Below are positions 53,001 to 60,989 of a stretch of 64,000 bases of DNA, piece by piece; the first letter of the stretch is position 1, and every line of letters starts with the position of its first letter. A program made the position numbers and the translations under genes. The stretch covers positions 682,001 through 746,000 of the forward strand of contig NZ_CP160680.1 of the NCBI RefSeq assembly GCF_040784935.1, given 5' to 3'. The notes beneath the pieces are model-generated. The model worked only from the letters and a program-made list of their open reading frames with translations, did not search any database and was not told the DNA's origin. This DNA is from Lewinella sp. LCG006. Its GTDB lineage: Bacteria > Bacteroidota > Bacteroidia > Chitinophagales > Saprospiraceae.

Positions 53001-53374
53001 GCGTAAGAGCTGTGACCGATGATAATGGTAACGTGACATACGTCGCCAATGACGTGATCGTTCCTGCCAACGCTTACCACAACAACCGCTATCGCCGTGA
53101 CAACGACACCGAAGGTATTTACGATGCTACCTTCATCAAGTTGCGCCAAGCGAGTCTAAGCTACAGCCTCCCTACCAGCTTATTGGACAAGACCTTCATC
53201 CGCAAGGCTAAGATCTCTTTGATTGGCAACAACATTTGGTTATGGGCCAAGGACTTCAACCACGGCGATCCTGAGCTCCTCTCTTTTGGTGGAGGACGTT
53301 ACGTGCCTGGTGTAGAAAATGCTACTGTGCCATCTACGCGCAGCCTTGGCTTTTCTCTAGACATCGAATTTTAA
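50015..53374 (+). CDS. SusC/RagA-family TonB-linked outer-membrane transporter
   Basis: 1119 residues. Signal peptide to about residue 35 (SVALTGQ), CarboxypepD_reg-like domain (about 38-115, VSGTVLEEGTQTPLIGVNIIVKG...FVGYATQEI), plug (about 120-260, TVTALGIAREEKSLGYAVQEVNG; VVDGTPINN; ALYGSRAANGAIIITTKSG) and a 22-strand barrel ending STRSLGFSLDIEF. Known for SusC: active outer-membrane import together with the SusD lipoprotein lid. It lies 340 bp after the PhnZ-like gene on the same strand, with a shared upstream motif, so a phosphonate-containing substrate rather than a simple glycan is inferred. No glycoside hydrolase or polysaccharide lyase gene lies next to it. Confidence 0.95.
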   Translation: MKLALHVQARHFYIQKCRPLAFFVLLSLISVALTGQTTVSGTVLEEGTQTPLIGVNIIVKGAPTGTITDFDGKYKIEVPAEDAVLLFSFVGYATQEIAVTGQREINVSLSEGIGLDEVTVTALGIAREEKSLGYAVQEVNGEDISAANSANLVSTLAGRAAGVQVVTNGTGAGQSASVVIRGYSSLGGDNQPLFVVDGTPINNTTDTRTNTSGIASNMNVDYGNGAGEINPDDIESISVLKGANATALYGSRAANGAIIITTKSGKNRKGIGVAVNSKTTFETMLAGPEYQRVYGQGKNFDFAFVDGYGNGTFDGVDESWGPRLDGTLRPQHDSPTANGLRGGDVHGLDFVLGASGVNLDRRGDITPTPFIDPGDPVENFLETGYTTTNNFSFFGSNDRGNFRLSYTNLDNKGMLPNTDLRRNTVAFSADYNLSDRLTVSANTNYIRTDSDNRHVNGYGTESVMYLFIWWGQQVDVNGLRNYWQDGLEGFQQFNYNYNYHDNPYFTMYENTNGLAKDRLIGNISAKYKITDNLNFMVRGGRDFFSEYRFIKRAYSTQRFPNGQYREDKINFNETNIDFLLNYSKSLNEDWDISLNAGGNRMIQQNHFSAIAANALLIPGVYSLSNADGPLIQAIDRPERQINSLYAFGQVGWRNRIYLDVTGRNDWSSTLPQSNNSYFYPSVSVSAVISEMLDIPSSSALSFAKLRLGWAQVGSDTDPYRLNDFFIFSDTPWGSNAIASPTNVLPPTDLKPELQTSYEVGADVRFFRNRLGVDLTYYNSVSENQILAIELPASSGKTSRVINAGKIENRGIELLISATPVKSKNGLNWNTFFNFSRNTNEVLELPDGVDQYVYGGNGITLIAEKGGSLGDMWGTGLKTVQDPNSPFFGEVIFNNGLVQQDNTLRKVGNFNPDFNLGWSNELSYKGFSLNFLFDWRQGGELLSRTRLIAATSGNVVETLWGRDTEFGGAHDGISDSGLTYIDESTGETRTDGIIGQGVRAVTDDNGNVTYVANDVIVPANAYHNNRYRRDNDTEGIYDATFIKLRQASLSYSLPTSLLDKTFIRKAKISLIGNNIWLWAKDFNHGDPELLSFGGGRYVPGVENATVPSTRSLGFSLDIEF

Positions 53375-53391
53375 TCTTTATCTGATTCCTG

Positions 53392-53437
53392 CTCCCTACT
53401 GGTGCTGGCCCTTTTGGCGCCTGGCACCAGTAGGGAG
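53392..53437 (+). promoter_or_regulatory. Intercistronic hairpin between SusC and SusD
   Basis: Perfect 14-bp arms CTCCCTACTGGTGC (53392-53405) and GCACCAGTAGGGAG (53424-53437) around an 18-nt loop in the 79-bp gap. Likely sets the SusC:SusD ratio through partial termination or mRNA stability; there is no T run. Confidence 0.6.
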
Positions 53438-53453
53438 ACAAAAATACCTTATC

Positions 53454-54917
53454 ATGAAAAATACGTTTTTCATTTTCTTCGCTGCCCTGCTGTTTTTGTT
53501 TACGGCCTGTGACAGCTTTGAGGTAAGCAACGTCAATCCAGACGTGGCCTCTTCCATCAACAATAACCCTGAACTCCTGCTGACCGGCGTACAACGCGAC
53601 GCGATCAACAGCATGGTGGGTTCTTCCTGGAGTGAGGGCAACCTCATGGCGCAGTATGGTGCCCGGATTGTATTTACCTCTTTCGATTTGTTCGACTGGG
53701 GTGACCAATCTGGAGCCTGGGATCGCTTGTACCTTTCAGTACGTGATGCTAAAGCTTTAGAGCAAATTGCTATTGAGAGCAACCTCCCCAGCTACGAGGC
53801 CGTTTCTTTGATCATGCAATCCTGGATGTGCCACATCCTGACCGATATGTGGGGCGACATCCCCTATGCTGAAGCCACGCGTGCTTTCGATGAGGAACCG
53901 GTTTACACACCAGCTTATGACTTCCAGCAAGACGTTTACAATGGCCTGCTCGCTACCTTGGAACAGGCAAACACTTTGCTGAGCGCCGACAACCTTCCCG
54001 CTATTAAAGGCGACATCGTTTTTGATGGCGACCTGGAAAAATGGAGAAAGTTTGCCAACTCCCTTCACTTGCGCGTAGCCTTGCGCCTGAGTAATGTGGA
54101 TGAAAACAAGAGCCGCACGGAGATCAACAAAATCTACACTGATTCGGAAAAGTACCCAGTGATGAACTCCAACGAAGATAATGCCGTACTGAACTATCTG
54201 GGATCTTTCCCCAACGCTCATCCTATCTCGGAGGCAGCCCGTTACCGGGTGGGGTCTTTTAACGAGTACCGAATTTCAGAAACCCTGGAAGGCGTATTGA
54301 GAGATTACGACGATCCTCGACTGGATTTTTTTGCTGATCCAACAGCTAATTCTGTAGCATTGGGTATGCCAGAAATTTCCGGAATGCAGAACGGAATTGT
54401 TGACGGTCCTGCCTACGAATACAAAGGAGGTGATGCGTTTTTATCAAAATTCAACATCGACTTTTTCCACTTCCAGGCCAACGCCAACCAAGGTCGCCTG
54501 ATGACGGTCTCGGAAGTAGCCTTCATTTTTGCGGAGGCTGCTCAGCGCGGCTGGATCAGTGCCGACGCGCAAGACTTTTATGACCAAGGCGTAAGCAGCA
54601 ATTTCGACTACTGGAATGTCACCATGCCAAGTGACTACCTGACCAATCTGGGGGCTTATGATGGCGCATTGGAAACCATCGCCAAGCAAAAGTATATCGC
54701 TTTGTTCTACATCGACTTCCAAGGATTTATCGAGTACAAGCGGACGGGATTCCCTACTACGATTCAGCCGGGGCCTGATGCTTTCTACAACGAATACCCT
54801 AGCCGATTTGAATACCCTTCAAAGGAACAAGCACTCAATGCCGTTAACTACCAGGCTGCTATTAACCGCCAGGGAGCTGACGAAATTACCACGCCAGTTT
54901 GGTGGGAAAATAACTAA
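53454..54917 (+). CDS. SusD/RagB-family nutrient-binding outer-membrane lipoprotein
   Basis: 487 residues. Lipoprotein signal with FTAC (Cys19), then the SusD-like_2 group pattern: NVNPDVASSINNNPELLLTGVQRDAIN (about 26-52), TPR-like helices with MQSWMCHILTDMWGDIPYAEA (about 121-141), FANSLHLRVALRLSN, AEAAQRGW, and the C-terminal FEYPSKEQALNAVNYQAAINRQGADEITTPVWWEN common to this group. It forms the lid of the SusC transporter and binds the ligand. Follows SusC by 79 bp and ends at a strong terminator. Confidence 0.95.
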   Translation: MKNTFFIFFAALLFLFTACDSFEVSNVNPDVASSINNNPELLLTGVQRDAINSMVGSSWSEGNLMAQYGARIVFTSFDLFDWGDQSGAWDRLYLSVRDAKALEQIAIESNLPSYEAVSLIMQSWMCHILTDMWGDIPYAEATRAFDEEPVYTPAYDFQQDVYNGLLATLEQANTLLSADNLPAIKGDIVFDGDLEKWRKFANSLHLRVALRLSNVDENKSRTEINKIYTDSEKYPVMNSNEDNAVLNYLGSFPNAHPISEAARYRVGSFNEYRISETLEGVLRDYDDPRLDFFADPTANSVALGMPEISGMQNGIVDGPAYEYKGGDAFLSKFNIDFFHFQANANQGRLMTVSEVAFIFAEAAQRGWISADAQDFYDQGVSSNFDYWNVTMPSDYLTNLGAYDGALETIAKQKYIALFYIDFQGFIEYKRTGFPTTIQPGPDAFYNEYPSRFEYPSKEQALNAVNYQAAINRQGADEITTPVWWENN

Positions 54918-54964
54918 GAACAAGTATTTAGTTTGAAATAATCAAAACAAAACAATTACCATGT

Positions 54965-54999
54965 GGCCGGGGAGACAAGCTCTTCGGCCGCTTTTTTTT
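54965..54999 (+). terminator. Rho-independent terminator of the SusC/SusD operon
   Basis: GGCCGGGGAG, loop ACAAG, CTCTTCGGCC (two G-U pairs), then GC and eight Ts. The T run abuts the stop codon of the convergent gene. Confidence 0.88.
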
Positions 55000-56962
55000 A
55001 TCGGATCAAAACCACATCCCCACTCAAGTAGAAGCGCTCGCCATCCTGTCCTTCCAGCTCTGCCTGCCAGACAAAAACGCCCGGCCCTAAAGCACGACCA
55101 TTGGCTGTTCCATCCCATCCGACAGTTGCTTGATTGGTACGAATAGCTACTTTTTCGTACTGCATCCCGCCCCAGCGATCAAATATTTGCAGGCGGCGAA
55201 TTGTATAATCTTGAGGCCCTTGCAAATAGAAATAATCATTGATTCCATCCCGGTTAGGACTGAAGGCATTCGGGGCGTACACCTGTGGCCCTAGAATTAT
55301 TACCGAGGCATCGGAGGTGGCCAAACAGCCATTGCTATTTTCTACTAATAATTGATAATAACTATCAATGAGCGGCCTACTGGCAGGCGTCTCGCAGGTG
55401 ATGCAACTCAGCGTAGACCCGGGGGTTTCTTGCCAAAGATAAAGCTGTATGGGAGCAGTACTATTGACAGTAGGCATCCAGGTGATTTCTTCACCGCGTT
55501 CAATGGTGCGGTCGGTTCCTATGGTTACGCTCAGGTCATCTTGAGCAATCACAATAGCAGCACTGACTTCCGCACAGGGCGTTTGCACCGTCACCGCATA
55601 GGTCCCCGGCTGGTGTACCAAAATATCCGGGCCAGTCACACCCGTATTCCACTGATAAAATGAGGCATTATCAATACCCGAACTTAGCAGGAGCGTATCC
55701 CCCAAACACAGGTAAGGATGGATGTTGGCGAAATCAATGGCCAGCTCCTTGATATCAAACACGGTGGGATCGTCATTGGCGGGAGTTTCTGGATCATCGG
55801 AAAAAACGCGTGTGGTTGTCACAGATTGATCGATGAACACATTGTCCAGATAAGCAACATTGAACACCGTTTGTGGTGTTACGTTTTCCTGAATAGCTAA
55901 ATCGAGCGTAAAGGTATAGGTTCCGAGCGGTAAAAGAATATCTTCAATGGTCAGCACATTGCTTCCTACACCGCTGACGACATTTCCCGCAAAGGGTAAA
56001 CTACTGATCGACTGGATCAATGTACCCTCGGGGAAAGTATCCTGCAAGCTCAGGTTTTCTTGATCTTGATCCGTGCGATTGAGCAGGGTAAATTCAAATT
56101 CCAGGCGCGTGCAAGGATAGGCACTCCGGTTGGACACCCGATTGAGCAACTCCACTTTAAAAGGACAAGAGCAGGCATCCTGATTGCGCTCAAAACCCAG
56201 CTCCCGCAACAAAACAGCACTGCCGTCTACGGTACTAAAATGATAAAGATTTCGGTTGGTAAAAACGTCCTGCGCTGCCCCTATGCCGAAAAGCTCTCCG
56301 TAAGCATTGAAAAACAACGAAGGCATATTGCCCTGAATAGCCGGAATGATGGGATAACCGGTATTATCCACCAAGCCATTCGCAAGATCAATGGTGATCA
56401 GGCGCCCCTCGCTGTGCTCAAAACCAAAAAGAAGATCGAGGGTAGGATGAAAAGCGATATCTGCACAATACAGCGCCGCAGCAGGATTGTTTTTAGCTAA
56501 AGGAATAATGGTCATCGGGTAACCCTCTACCGAAAGATCAATCAGCGCCAGGAGGTTGTCATTGTTCTCAGGCCTGAACCCAAGGAGCACCAGATAGCGT
56601 TCATCAGGAGATACATCGCCCGAAACAAAGAGCATATCTGCGGGCAAATCCAAGGCCCGCAAGCTTTCCAGCTGATAATCGGCATCTATTCGGCAAAGCA
56701 CGTAAGGATCACCCAGTAGCACCCCGTAAATAAGATTATCCGCTGGCCGATAGGCAATCCCATTGATCCTGGAACCACCAAAAAAATGACGATCTGTAAA
56801 CGTACTCGTTCCAGCAGCTAGATCTATTTCGATCTCTTGAAAAGTAGATCCCCCTTGCTCCTCAACGACTCGGTACATTTTTCCGTCGCAAGTAAACGGT
56901 GTCTGTGCAGGTAAGGGAGTGGCAAATAAAAGTAAAAAATAAACAATTGGTCTTGTTGACAT
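54998..56962 (-). CDS. T9SS type B (gliding-motility C-terminal) surface protein
   Basis: 654 residues. Signal peptide MSTRPIVYFLLLFATPLPAQ. Residues 25-260 read like a propeller of short repeats (YRPADNLIYGVLLG, FHPTLDLLFGFEH). A DUF11/Ig-like domain follows (about 270-390, CTRLEFEFTLLNRTDQDQENLSLQDTFP), then PKD/Ig-like modules with Cys pairs (about 400-555), and the C-terminal CHU_C domain (about 562-654, YAPNAFSPNRDGINDYFYLQG...LQIFDRWGGMQYE...YLSGDVVLIR). Secreted by T9SS and attached at the surface; function of the N-terminal part unknown. Its position next to the SusCD operon may be chance, because it is convergent. Confidence 0.88.
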   Translation of the reverse strand: MSTRPIVYFLLLFATPLPAQTPFTCDGKMYRVVEEQGGSTFQEIEIDLAAGTSTFTDRHFFGGSRINGIAYRPADNLIYGVLLGDPYVLCRIDADYQLESLRALDLPADMLFVSGDVSPDERYLVLLGFRPENNDNLLALIDLSVEGYPMTIIPLAKNNPAAALYCADIAFHPTLDLLFGFEHSEGRLITIDLANGLVDNTGYPIIPAIQGNMPSLFFNAYGELFGIGAAQDVFTNRNLYHFSTVDGSAVLLRELGFERNQDACSCPFKVELLNRVSNRSAYPCTRLEFEFTLLNRTDQDQENLSLQDTFPEGTLIQSISSLPFAGNVVSGVGSNVLTIEDILLPLGTYTFTLDLAIQENVTPQTVFNVAYLDNVFIDQSVTTTRVFSDDPETPANDDPTVFDIKELAIDFANIHPYLCLGDTLLLSSGIDNASFYQWNTGVTGPDILVHQPGTYAVTVQTPCAEVSAAIVIAQDDLSVTIGTDRTIERGEEITWMPTVNSTAPIQLYLWQETPGSTLSCITCETPASRPLIDSYYQLLVENSNGCLATSDASVIILGPQVYAPNAFSPNRDGINDYFYLQGPQDYTIRRLQIFDRWGGMQYEKVAIRTNQATVGWDGTANGRALGPGVFVWQAELEGQDGERFYLSGDVVLIR

Positions 56963-57069
56963 GGTGATCAGGCTAGAAGTCTATTTGGGAGTTATCCAAA
57001 TATAACCTGAATCCAGCGCTATTGGTCATTCATTACTGTTCTCTACCCGACTTATCGCTTCAAAATAGG

Positions 57070-57238
57070 CTAGTGGTCTGTCAAACTTAAACTTTCCAGT
57101 TGCCCGATGCGTCTTTCGGCACTGCTCTTCGTTGGAGAACCCCTTGCTTAGCGCTGCTATGCGCGGGAACCTCCGCCTCGATCAGCACCAAAATCCGCGT
57201 TCGCTCAACCGGAACTTTAAATGTTGACAGACCACTAG
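57070..57238. mobile_element. MITE-like element at the stop codon of a phosphoesterase gene
   Basis: 169 bp with terminal inverted repeats of about 33 nt, CTAGTGGTCTGTCAA... and ...TTGACAGACCACTAG, then partly matching AACTTTCC / GGAACTTT. Both ends carry TA, consistent with a TA target duplication (IS630/mariner-type). No coding capacity. The right end supplies the TAG stop codon (57237-57235 on the minus strand) of the adjacent gene. Confidence 0.7.
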
Positions 57239-59130
57239 TGGCTCAGTTGACCAGGATGGAAAGGTACCTTTCCTAAAGCGGGATCGACTAAACCAGCCCT
57301 TAGCATCTGCGAACCATTTCCTTCGAAGTATTCGATCCGAAGACGGTGCTTCCCTTCAGCGAGAATGGTGGTTCCATAGCGATAAAATGCGCCGTGATTA
57401 CCATCATTATCCACGACCAGCTGATCGTCAATATACAATCGAGAGCCATCATCAGAGCGAGTAAAAAAGGTGTAAGTTGTCGTCTCCGCCAAGTCGATAT
57501 AACCATTGAGCACTAAGGCGAAATTATCTTTGCGAGGAGCAGCATGCTCTTCATTCACCGAAGGCATAACGCCTGAACGAACAAGTGGTAATTCAGAAAA
57601 ATCTGGCAAATAATCCCACGCTCCTTCGTAATAATTGTAGCTCAACCCAGGTGTAGTTTTTTTCACTTTTACCGCTGGCCATGGATCCATTTGTTGAAAT
57701 GTCCGCACCACCACTCTACTCGCATGGCCGTCTATGGTGTAAGCACGCACCTTTAGCGTAAGGCTACTTTCAATTTTGAGTGGGCTCTTGTAAACCGCCG
57801 ATTGCAGGCTTGGCTCACTACCGTCGGTGGTGTAAACAATTTTGTGATCAGGTTGCAAAGCTTCCAGCGCTACGGTGGTATAGTCTTGAAAAATAAGCCG
57901 ATCAACCTTGAAATGAGGTGCTGGCAGTTGTTGCATCATTCCTACCCCCTGGTCTTCTTCCTTTTTTGTCATCTGAAAAGTATCGAAAAGACGACCTTTT
58001 TCATCAATTGCTTTGAAGACCAGTGTACCATAATGGATAGCAAAAGTGCAATAATGGTGTTGAACTTGTAGCTCTTGGGTAAACCAGGAACGCACGGGGT
58101 CAAAATCTTCGAGCCCACCACCAGCGCCACCGGAGTTGATGTAAATGACGCCATTCTCTTGATTAACAGCATTCTTAAAAATCGGCCATGTACGCTCATA
58201 AAGATGGGTATGCCCAAAGAGGCAAAAATCGACGCCATAAGCTTCGTAGAGCGGCACCAAATTCCGGGACTGGGTTTGAAAAGTAGAAGCACCAATGTAG
58301 GTGTCTCCATGATCATTCTCTTCGGATGAGTAAGGAGGATGGTGATGCACGACAAATTTCCACTTCGCGTCTGATTGTGCCAATTCCCATTCCAGCCAAT
58401 CGTATTGTTCGGAACCTTCAAAAACATCCCGGTTGGTATCAATCATGAAAAACTGAGCATTGCCATAACGGAAAGTGTAATAGTATTCTGGTGCAGGATT
58501 GACCATGTAATCATAGTAAAACTGGGCATCTTGTTCGTGGTTCCCCAAAACAGTGTACATAGGGAAGCGACTCATGATCACATGGCCATTTGGAAAGAAA
58601 TGCTCTGTCCAATCTGATTTTTTGGTACCAATATCCACCAAATCACCGGCGTGAAGAATAAAATGGGGACGGTCTTCCCATACGCGTTGAGCGACTTCGC
58701 CCCAAGCCCAAGGAGTCTTGGTATTATACTGGGAATCACCGATCAGGGCAAAAAAGAAAGCTGCGTCTTCATCAACTGCCGTATTGAAAGTGTATACCGG
58801 GCTAACGATTTCCTGCCCGGCCAGGGTGGTGGTTTTGACCCGATACAAGTACTTGGTTCCCAACTCCAAACCCTCCAACGCGACCTCGTGTAAAAAACGC
58901 GTTCCCTCTAAGCTTACTTTTTGCGAAAGGTTGGGTTCTTCTGCATTCACCAGTGCTTTTCCATATTCCACTACTGAACTCGCTTCAGCGGTCGTTTCCC
59001 ACAGCACGTAGATACTGTTCTGAGTAGCAAATTGCAAGTAAGGCTTTACCAAAAAGGAATCCTGCTGCGCTTGCAAGGATAAGCAGCAAAAAAGGTTAAC
59101 ACTCAAAACCAGGGTAGAAATAAAACGCAT
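57235..59130 (-). CDS. Secreted purple-acid-phosphatase-like metallophosphoesterase with CHB_HEX and PA14 domains
   Basis: 631 residues from the ATG at 59130 (MRFISTLVLSVNLFCCLSLQAQ signal peptide); upstream in-frame ATGs at 59142 and 59166 lie at or before the predicted transcription start. Fibronectin-like N-terminal domain (about 25-110), calcineurin-like phosphoesterase domain (about 120-370) with GDSQYNT, GDLVDIG, GNHEQD, HHPPYSSEEND and GHTHLYERTW, a chitobiase C-terminal-like module (about 425-480, YTTDGSEPSLQSAVYKSPL) and a PA14 module (about 490-620, YTFFTRSDDGSRLYIDDQLVVDN). Likely extracellular phosphate release from a glycan-linked or surface substrate. A MITE-like element forms its stop codon. 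Confidence 0.9.
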   Translation of the reverse strand: MRFISTLVLSVNLFCCLSLQAQQDSFLVKPYLQFATQNSIYVLWETTAEASSVVEYGKALVNAEEPNLSQKVSLEGTRFLHEVALEGLELGTKYLYRVKTTTLAGQEIVSPVYTFNTAVDEDAAFFFALIGDSQYNTKTPWAWGEVAQRVWEDRPHFILHAGDLVDIGTKKSDWTEHFFPNGHVIMSRFPMYTVLGNHEQDAQFYYDYMVNPAPEYYYTFRYGNAQFFMIDTNRDVFEGSEQYDWLEWELAQSDAKWKFVVHHHPPYSSEENDHGDTYIGASTFQTQSRNLVPLYEAYGVDFCLFGHTHLYERTWPIFKNAVNQENGVIYINSGGAGGGLEDFDPVRSWFTQELQVQHHYCTFAIHYGTLVFKAIDEKGRLFDTFQMTKKEEDQGVGMMQQLPAPHFKVDRLIFQDYTTVALEALQPDHKIVYTTDGSEPSLQSAVYKSPLKIESSLTLKVRAYTIDGHASRVVVRTFQQMDPWPAVKVKKTTPGLSYNYYEGAWDYLPDFSELPLVRSGVMPSVNEEHAAPRKDNFALVLNGYIDLAETTTYTFFTRSDDGSRLYIDDQLVVDNDGNHGAFYRYGTTILAEGKHRLRIEYFEGNGSQMLRAGLVDPALGKVPFHPGQLSH

Positions 59131-59148
59131 GAGGTTGATCATTTTCCC

Positions 59149-59177
59149 CAAAAGTAACAAGGCCACCTAAAGACAAA
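59149..59177 (-). promoter_or_regulatory. Promoter of the PA14 metallophosphoesterase gene
   Basis: On the minus strand TTTG (59177-59174), 17 nt, TACTTTTG (59156-59149), a full -7 match. The expected transcription start near 59142 supports the start codon at 59130. Confidence 0.6.
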
Positions 59178-59294
59178 GTGAACGGAAAATGAAGCTTAGG
59201 TAAAGCATCAATAAGTTTACATTAAATCTCTTCCGTCATCTATTTACCTGGTTATTAAAATACTATTTTTTCGCCAAGCAACCACCTCTAAGTC

Positions 59295-60923
59295 ATGCGA
59301 TTAACCATTGTCCTTATCCTGGTCATTATTGCCAACAGCTGCCGGAAAGAACTTCAGCAAATAGATGTTTACACACCAGCAGTATTCCTTACGGAAGCCC
59401 AACAGACAGCGCTTCAAACGTGGCAAGGAGAACAGCCTTTGGCTAAGCATTCGCTATCATCGTGGCAGTTTGCGCTGGGTAGCTTACCTGAACAATTCCT
59501 GGCTGTTGCTACGGATTTCCCCGAGCAAGACTCCCTGATCAACCTCCCCCACCGCATCAACTACCCTAATCGCTCGATATGGTACAAGACTCGCATTTTG
59601 CTTGACACTACACAGTTGCTAGTCGTGGATGCTGATGATGGCGCTCAGGTATTCTTTCAAGGCGAACAAGTTCGGCAAGCATTGCCCAATGCTTTCTCTT
59701 TGCGGTCAACTAGCGATTCTGCTCTTTTAATCATTCGGGTACTCAACAATGCACTCAAAGGGGGTTTGCGAAAAGCAGAATTATTCCCGCTTGCGGAAGG
59801 ACTCACTTATTTTGGGCGCAAAGACTATACTGCTCCGGGCATCTTCCATTCTCCACTACACAACTTAACGCAACGGATGCTACTTGCGGAACCCTATATT
59901 CAGCAACAAACACCAGAAAAGTACCTCCTTAAGGTTGTTTCCACTTCATCTGAACCTGCTTCACTTGTATACGGCTTACAGGAACAAACACTAGACAACC
60001 TCCTCTCGGAGGATGCACCAATAGGCCGGATGTTTAATTTTATACTCCAGGATTTGCTGCCGGCTACGACTTACTACTATCAGTTCCGACAAGGAGATTT
60101 TCAGAGTGAAGTATATACTTTACAAACACCCCAAAAAAAAGAAAACTTCTCTTTCACCGCCTGGGGAGATAGCCAGGGAGGGTGGCCCGTTTTCAGGGAA
60201 TTAACCGCAAGCATGCGTGCCACGGCATCCGACTTCAGTATAGGCTTGGGCGACCTCGTTGCAGATGGCGCGCAGCATACCCAATGGCTGGACTTTCTCT
60301 ATGCATTACACCCTGTTGCGGAAAGCCAACCGGTATTTCCAGTCATTGGCAATCATGATTATGATGGGCAATACGACGATTTGCGCCCCGTGTTGTACCA
60401 ACAGTATATCAGGGAGGACACTTACTTTTCCTGGGTTTACAAAAACTGTTATTTCATTGCCTTAGACCCCAACGAAAGCTTTCCGCTGGGTATCAGTGGC
60501 AAACAGCTGCGCTGGTTGGAAGCACAGCTGGCCAGCCCTGAGTGGCTGGCTGCCGACTGGCGTTTCCTACTCATTCATCAGCCTCCTTACTCCCAAGGGT
60601 GGTCAGACTACCACGGAGATGCATTTATTAGAGATTTGGTAGAAGAGAAAGCAGCGACGGCTAAAATCGATTTCGTGCTCTCCGGCCACAGCCATTGTTA
60701 CGAGCGCTTATCGAAAAAATTCGATAATCAAACGACTCATTTCCTAATCATGGGCGGTGCCGGCGGCGGATTGGAACCACCACTATCTTCTGAGTATCCA
60801 TTAATGGATACCATAATTAAAGCACATCACTACGGCCTTTTCGAGGTAGCTGGCTCAAAGATAAAATTGCGAATAATTGGTCTTAACAATCAGATACTAG
60901 ACGATCTAACTTTTACAAAGTGA
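59295..60923 (+). CDS. Metallophosphoesterase lipoprotein
   Basis: 542 residues. Lipoprotein signal MRLTIVLILVIIANSC (Cys16). An N-terminal jelly-roll-like domain (about 60-165, SIWYKTRILLDTTQLLVVDADDGAQVFFQGEQV) and a fibronectin-like linker (about 195-275) precede the calcineurin-like phosphoesterase domain (about 280-500) with WGDSQGGW, GLGDLVADG, GNHDYDG, HQPPYSQGWSDYHGD and GHSHCYERL; the MGGAGGGLEPP segment matches the YINSGGAGGGLED region of the divergent neighbour. The two genes are distant relatives transcribed away from each other across a 164-bp gap. Surface or periplasmic phosphatase or phosphodiesterase; substrate unknown. Confidence 0.88.
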   Translation: MRLTIVLILVIIANSCRKELQQIDVYTPAVFLTEAQQTALQTWQGEQPLAKHSLSSWQFALGSLPEQFLAVATDFPEQDSLINLPHRINYPNRSIWYKTRILLDTTQLLVVDADDGAQVFFQGEQVRQALPNAFSLRSTSDSALLIIRVLNNALKGGLRKAELFPLAEGLTYFGRKDYTAPGIFHSPLHNLTQRMLLAEPYIQQQTPEKYLLKVVSTSSEPASLVYGLQEQTLDNLLSEDAPIGRMFNFILQDLLPATTYYYQFRQGDFQSEVYTLQTPQKKENFSFTAWGDSQGGWPVFRELTASMRATASDFSIGLGDLVADGAQHTQWLDFLYALHPVAESQPVFPVIGNHDYDGQYDDLRPVLYQQYIREDTYFSWVYKNCYFIALDPNESFPLGISGKQLRWLEAQLASPEWLAADWRFLLIHQPPYSQGWSDYHGDAFIRDLVEEKAATAKIDFVLSGHSHCYERLSKKFDNQTTHFLIMGGAGGGLEPPLSSEYPLMDTIIKAHHYGLFEVAGSKIKLRIIGLNNQILDDLTFTK

Positions 60924-60989
60924 ATAGCCTAGGCTGGACTTTCGACGACGCTGAAGGCGTGGCAAAACACAGCTTAGATCATTCACTTG

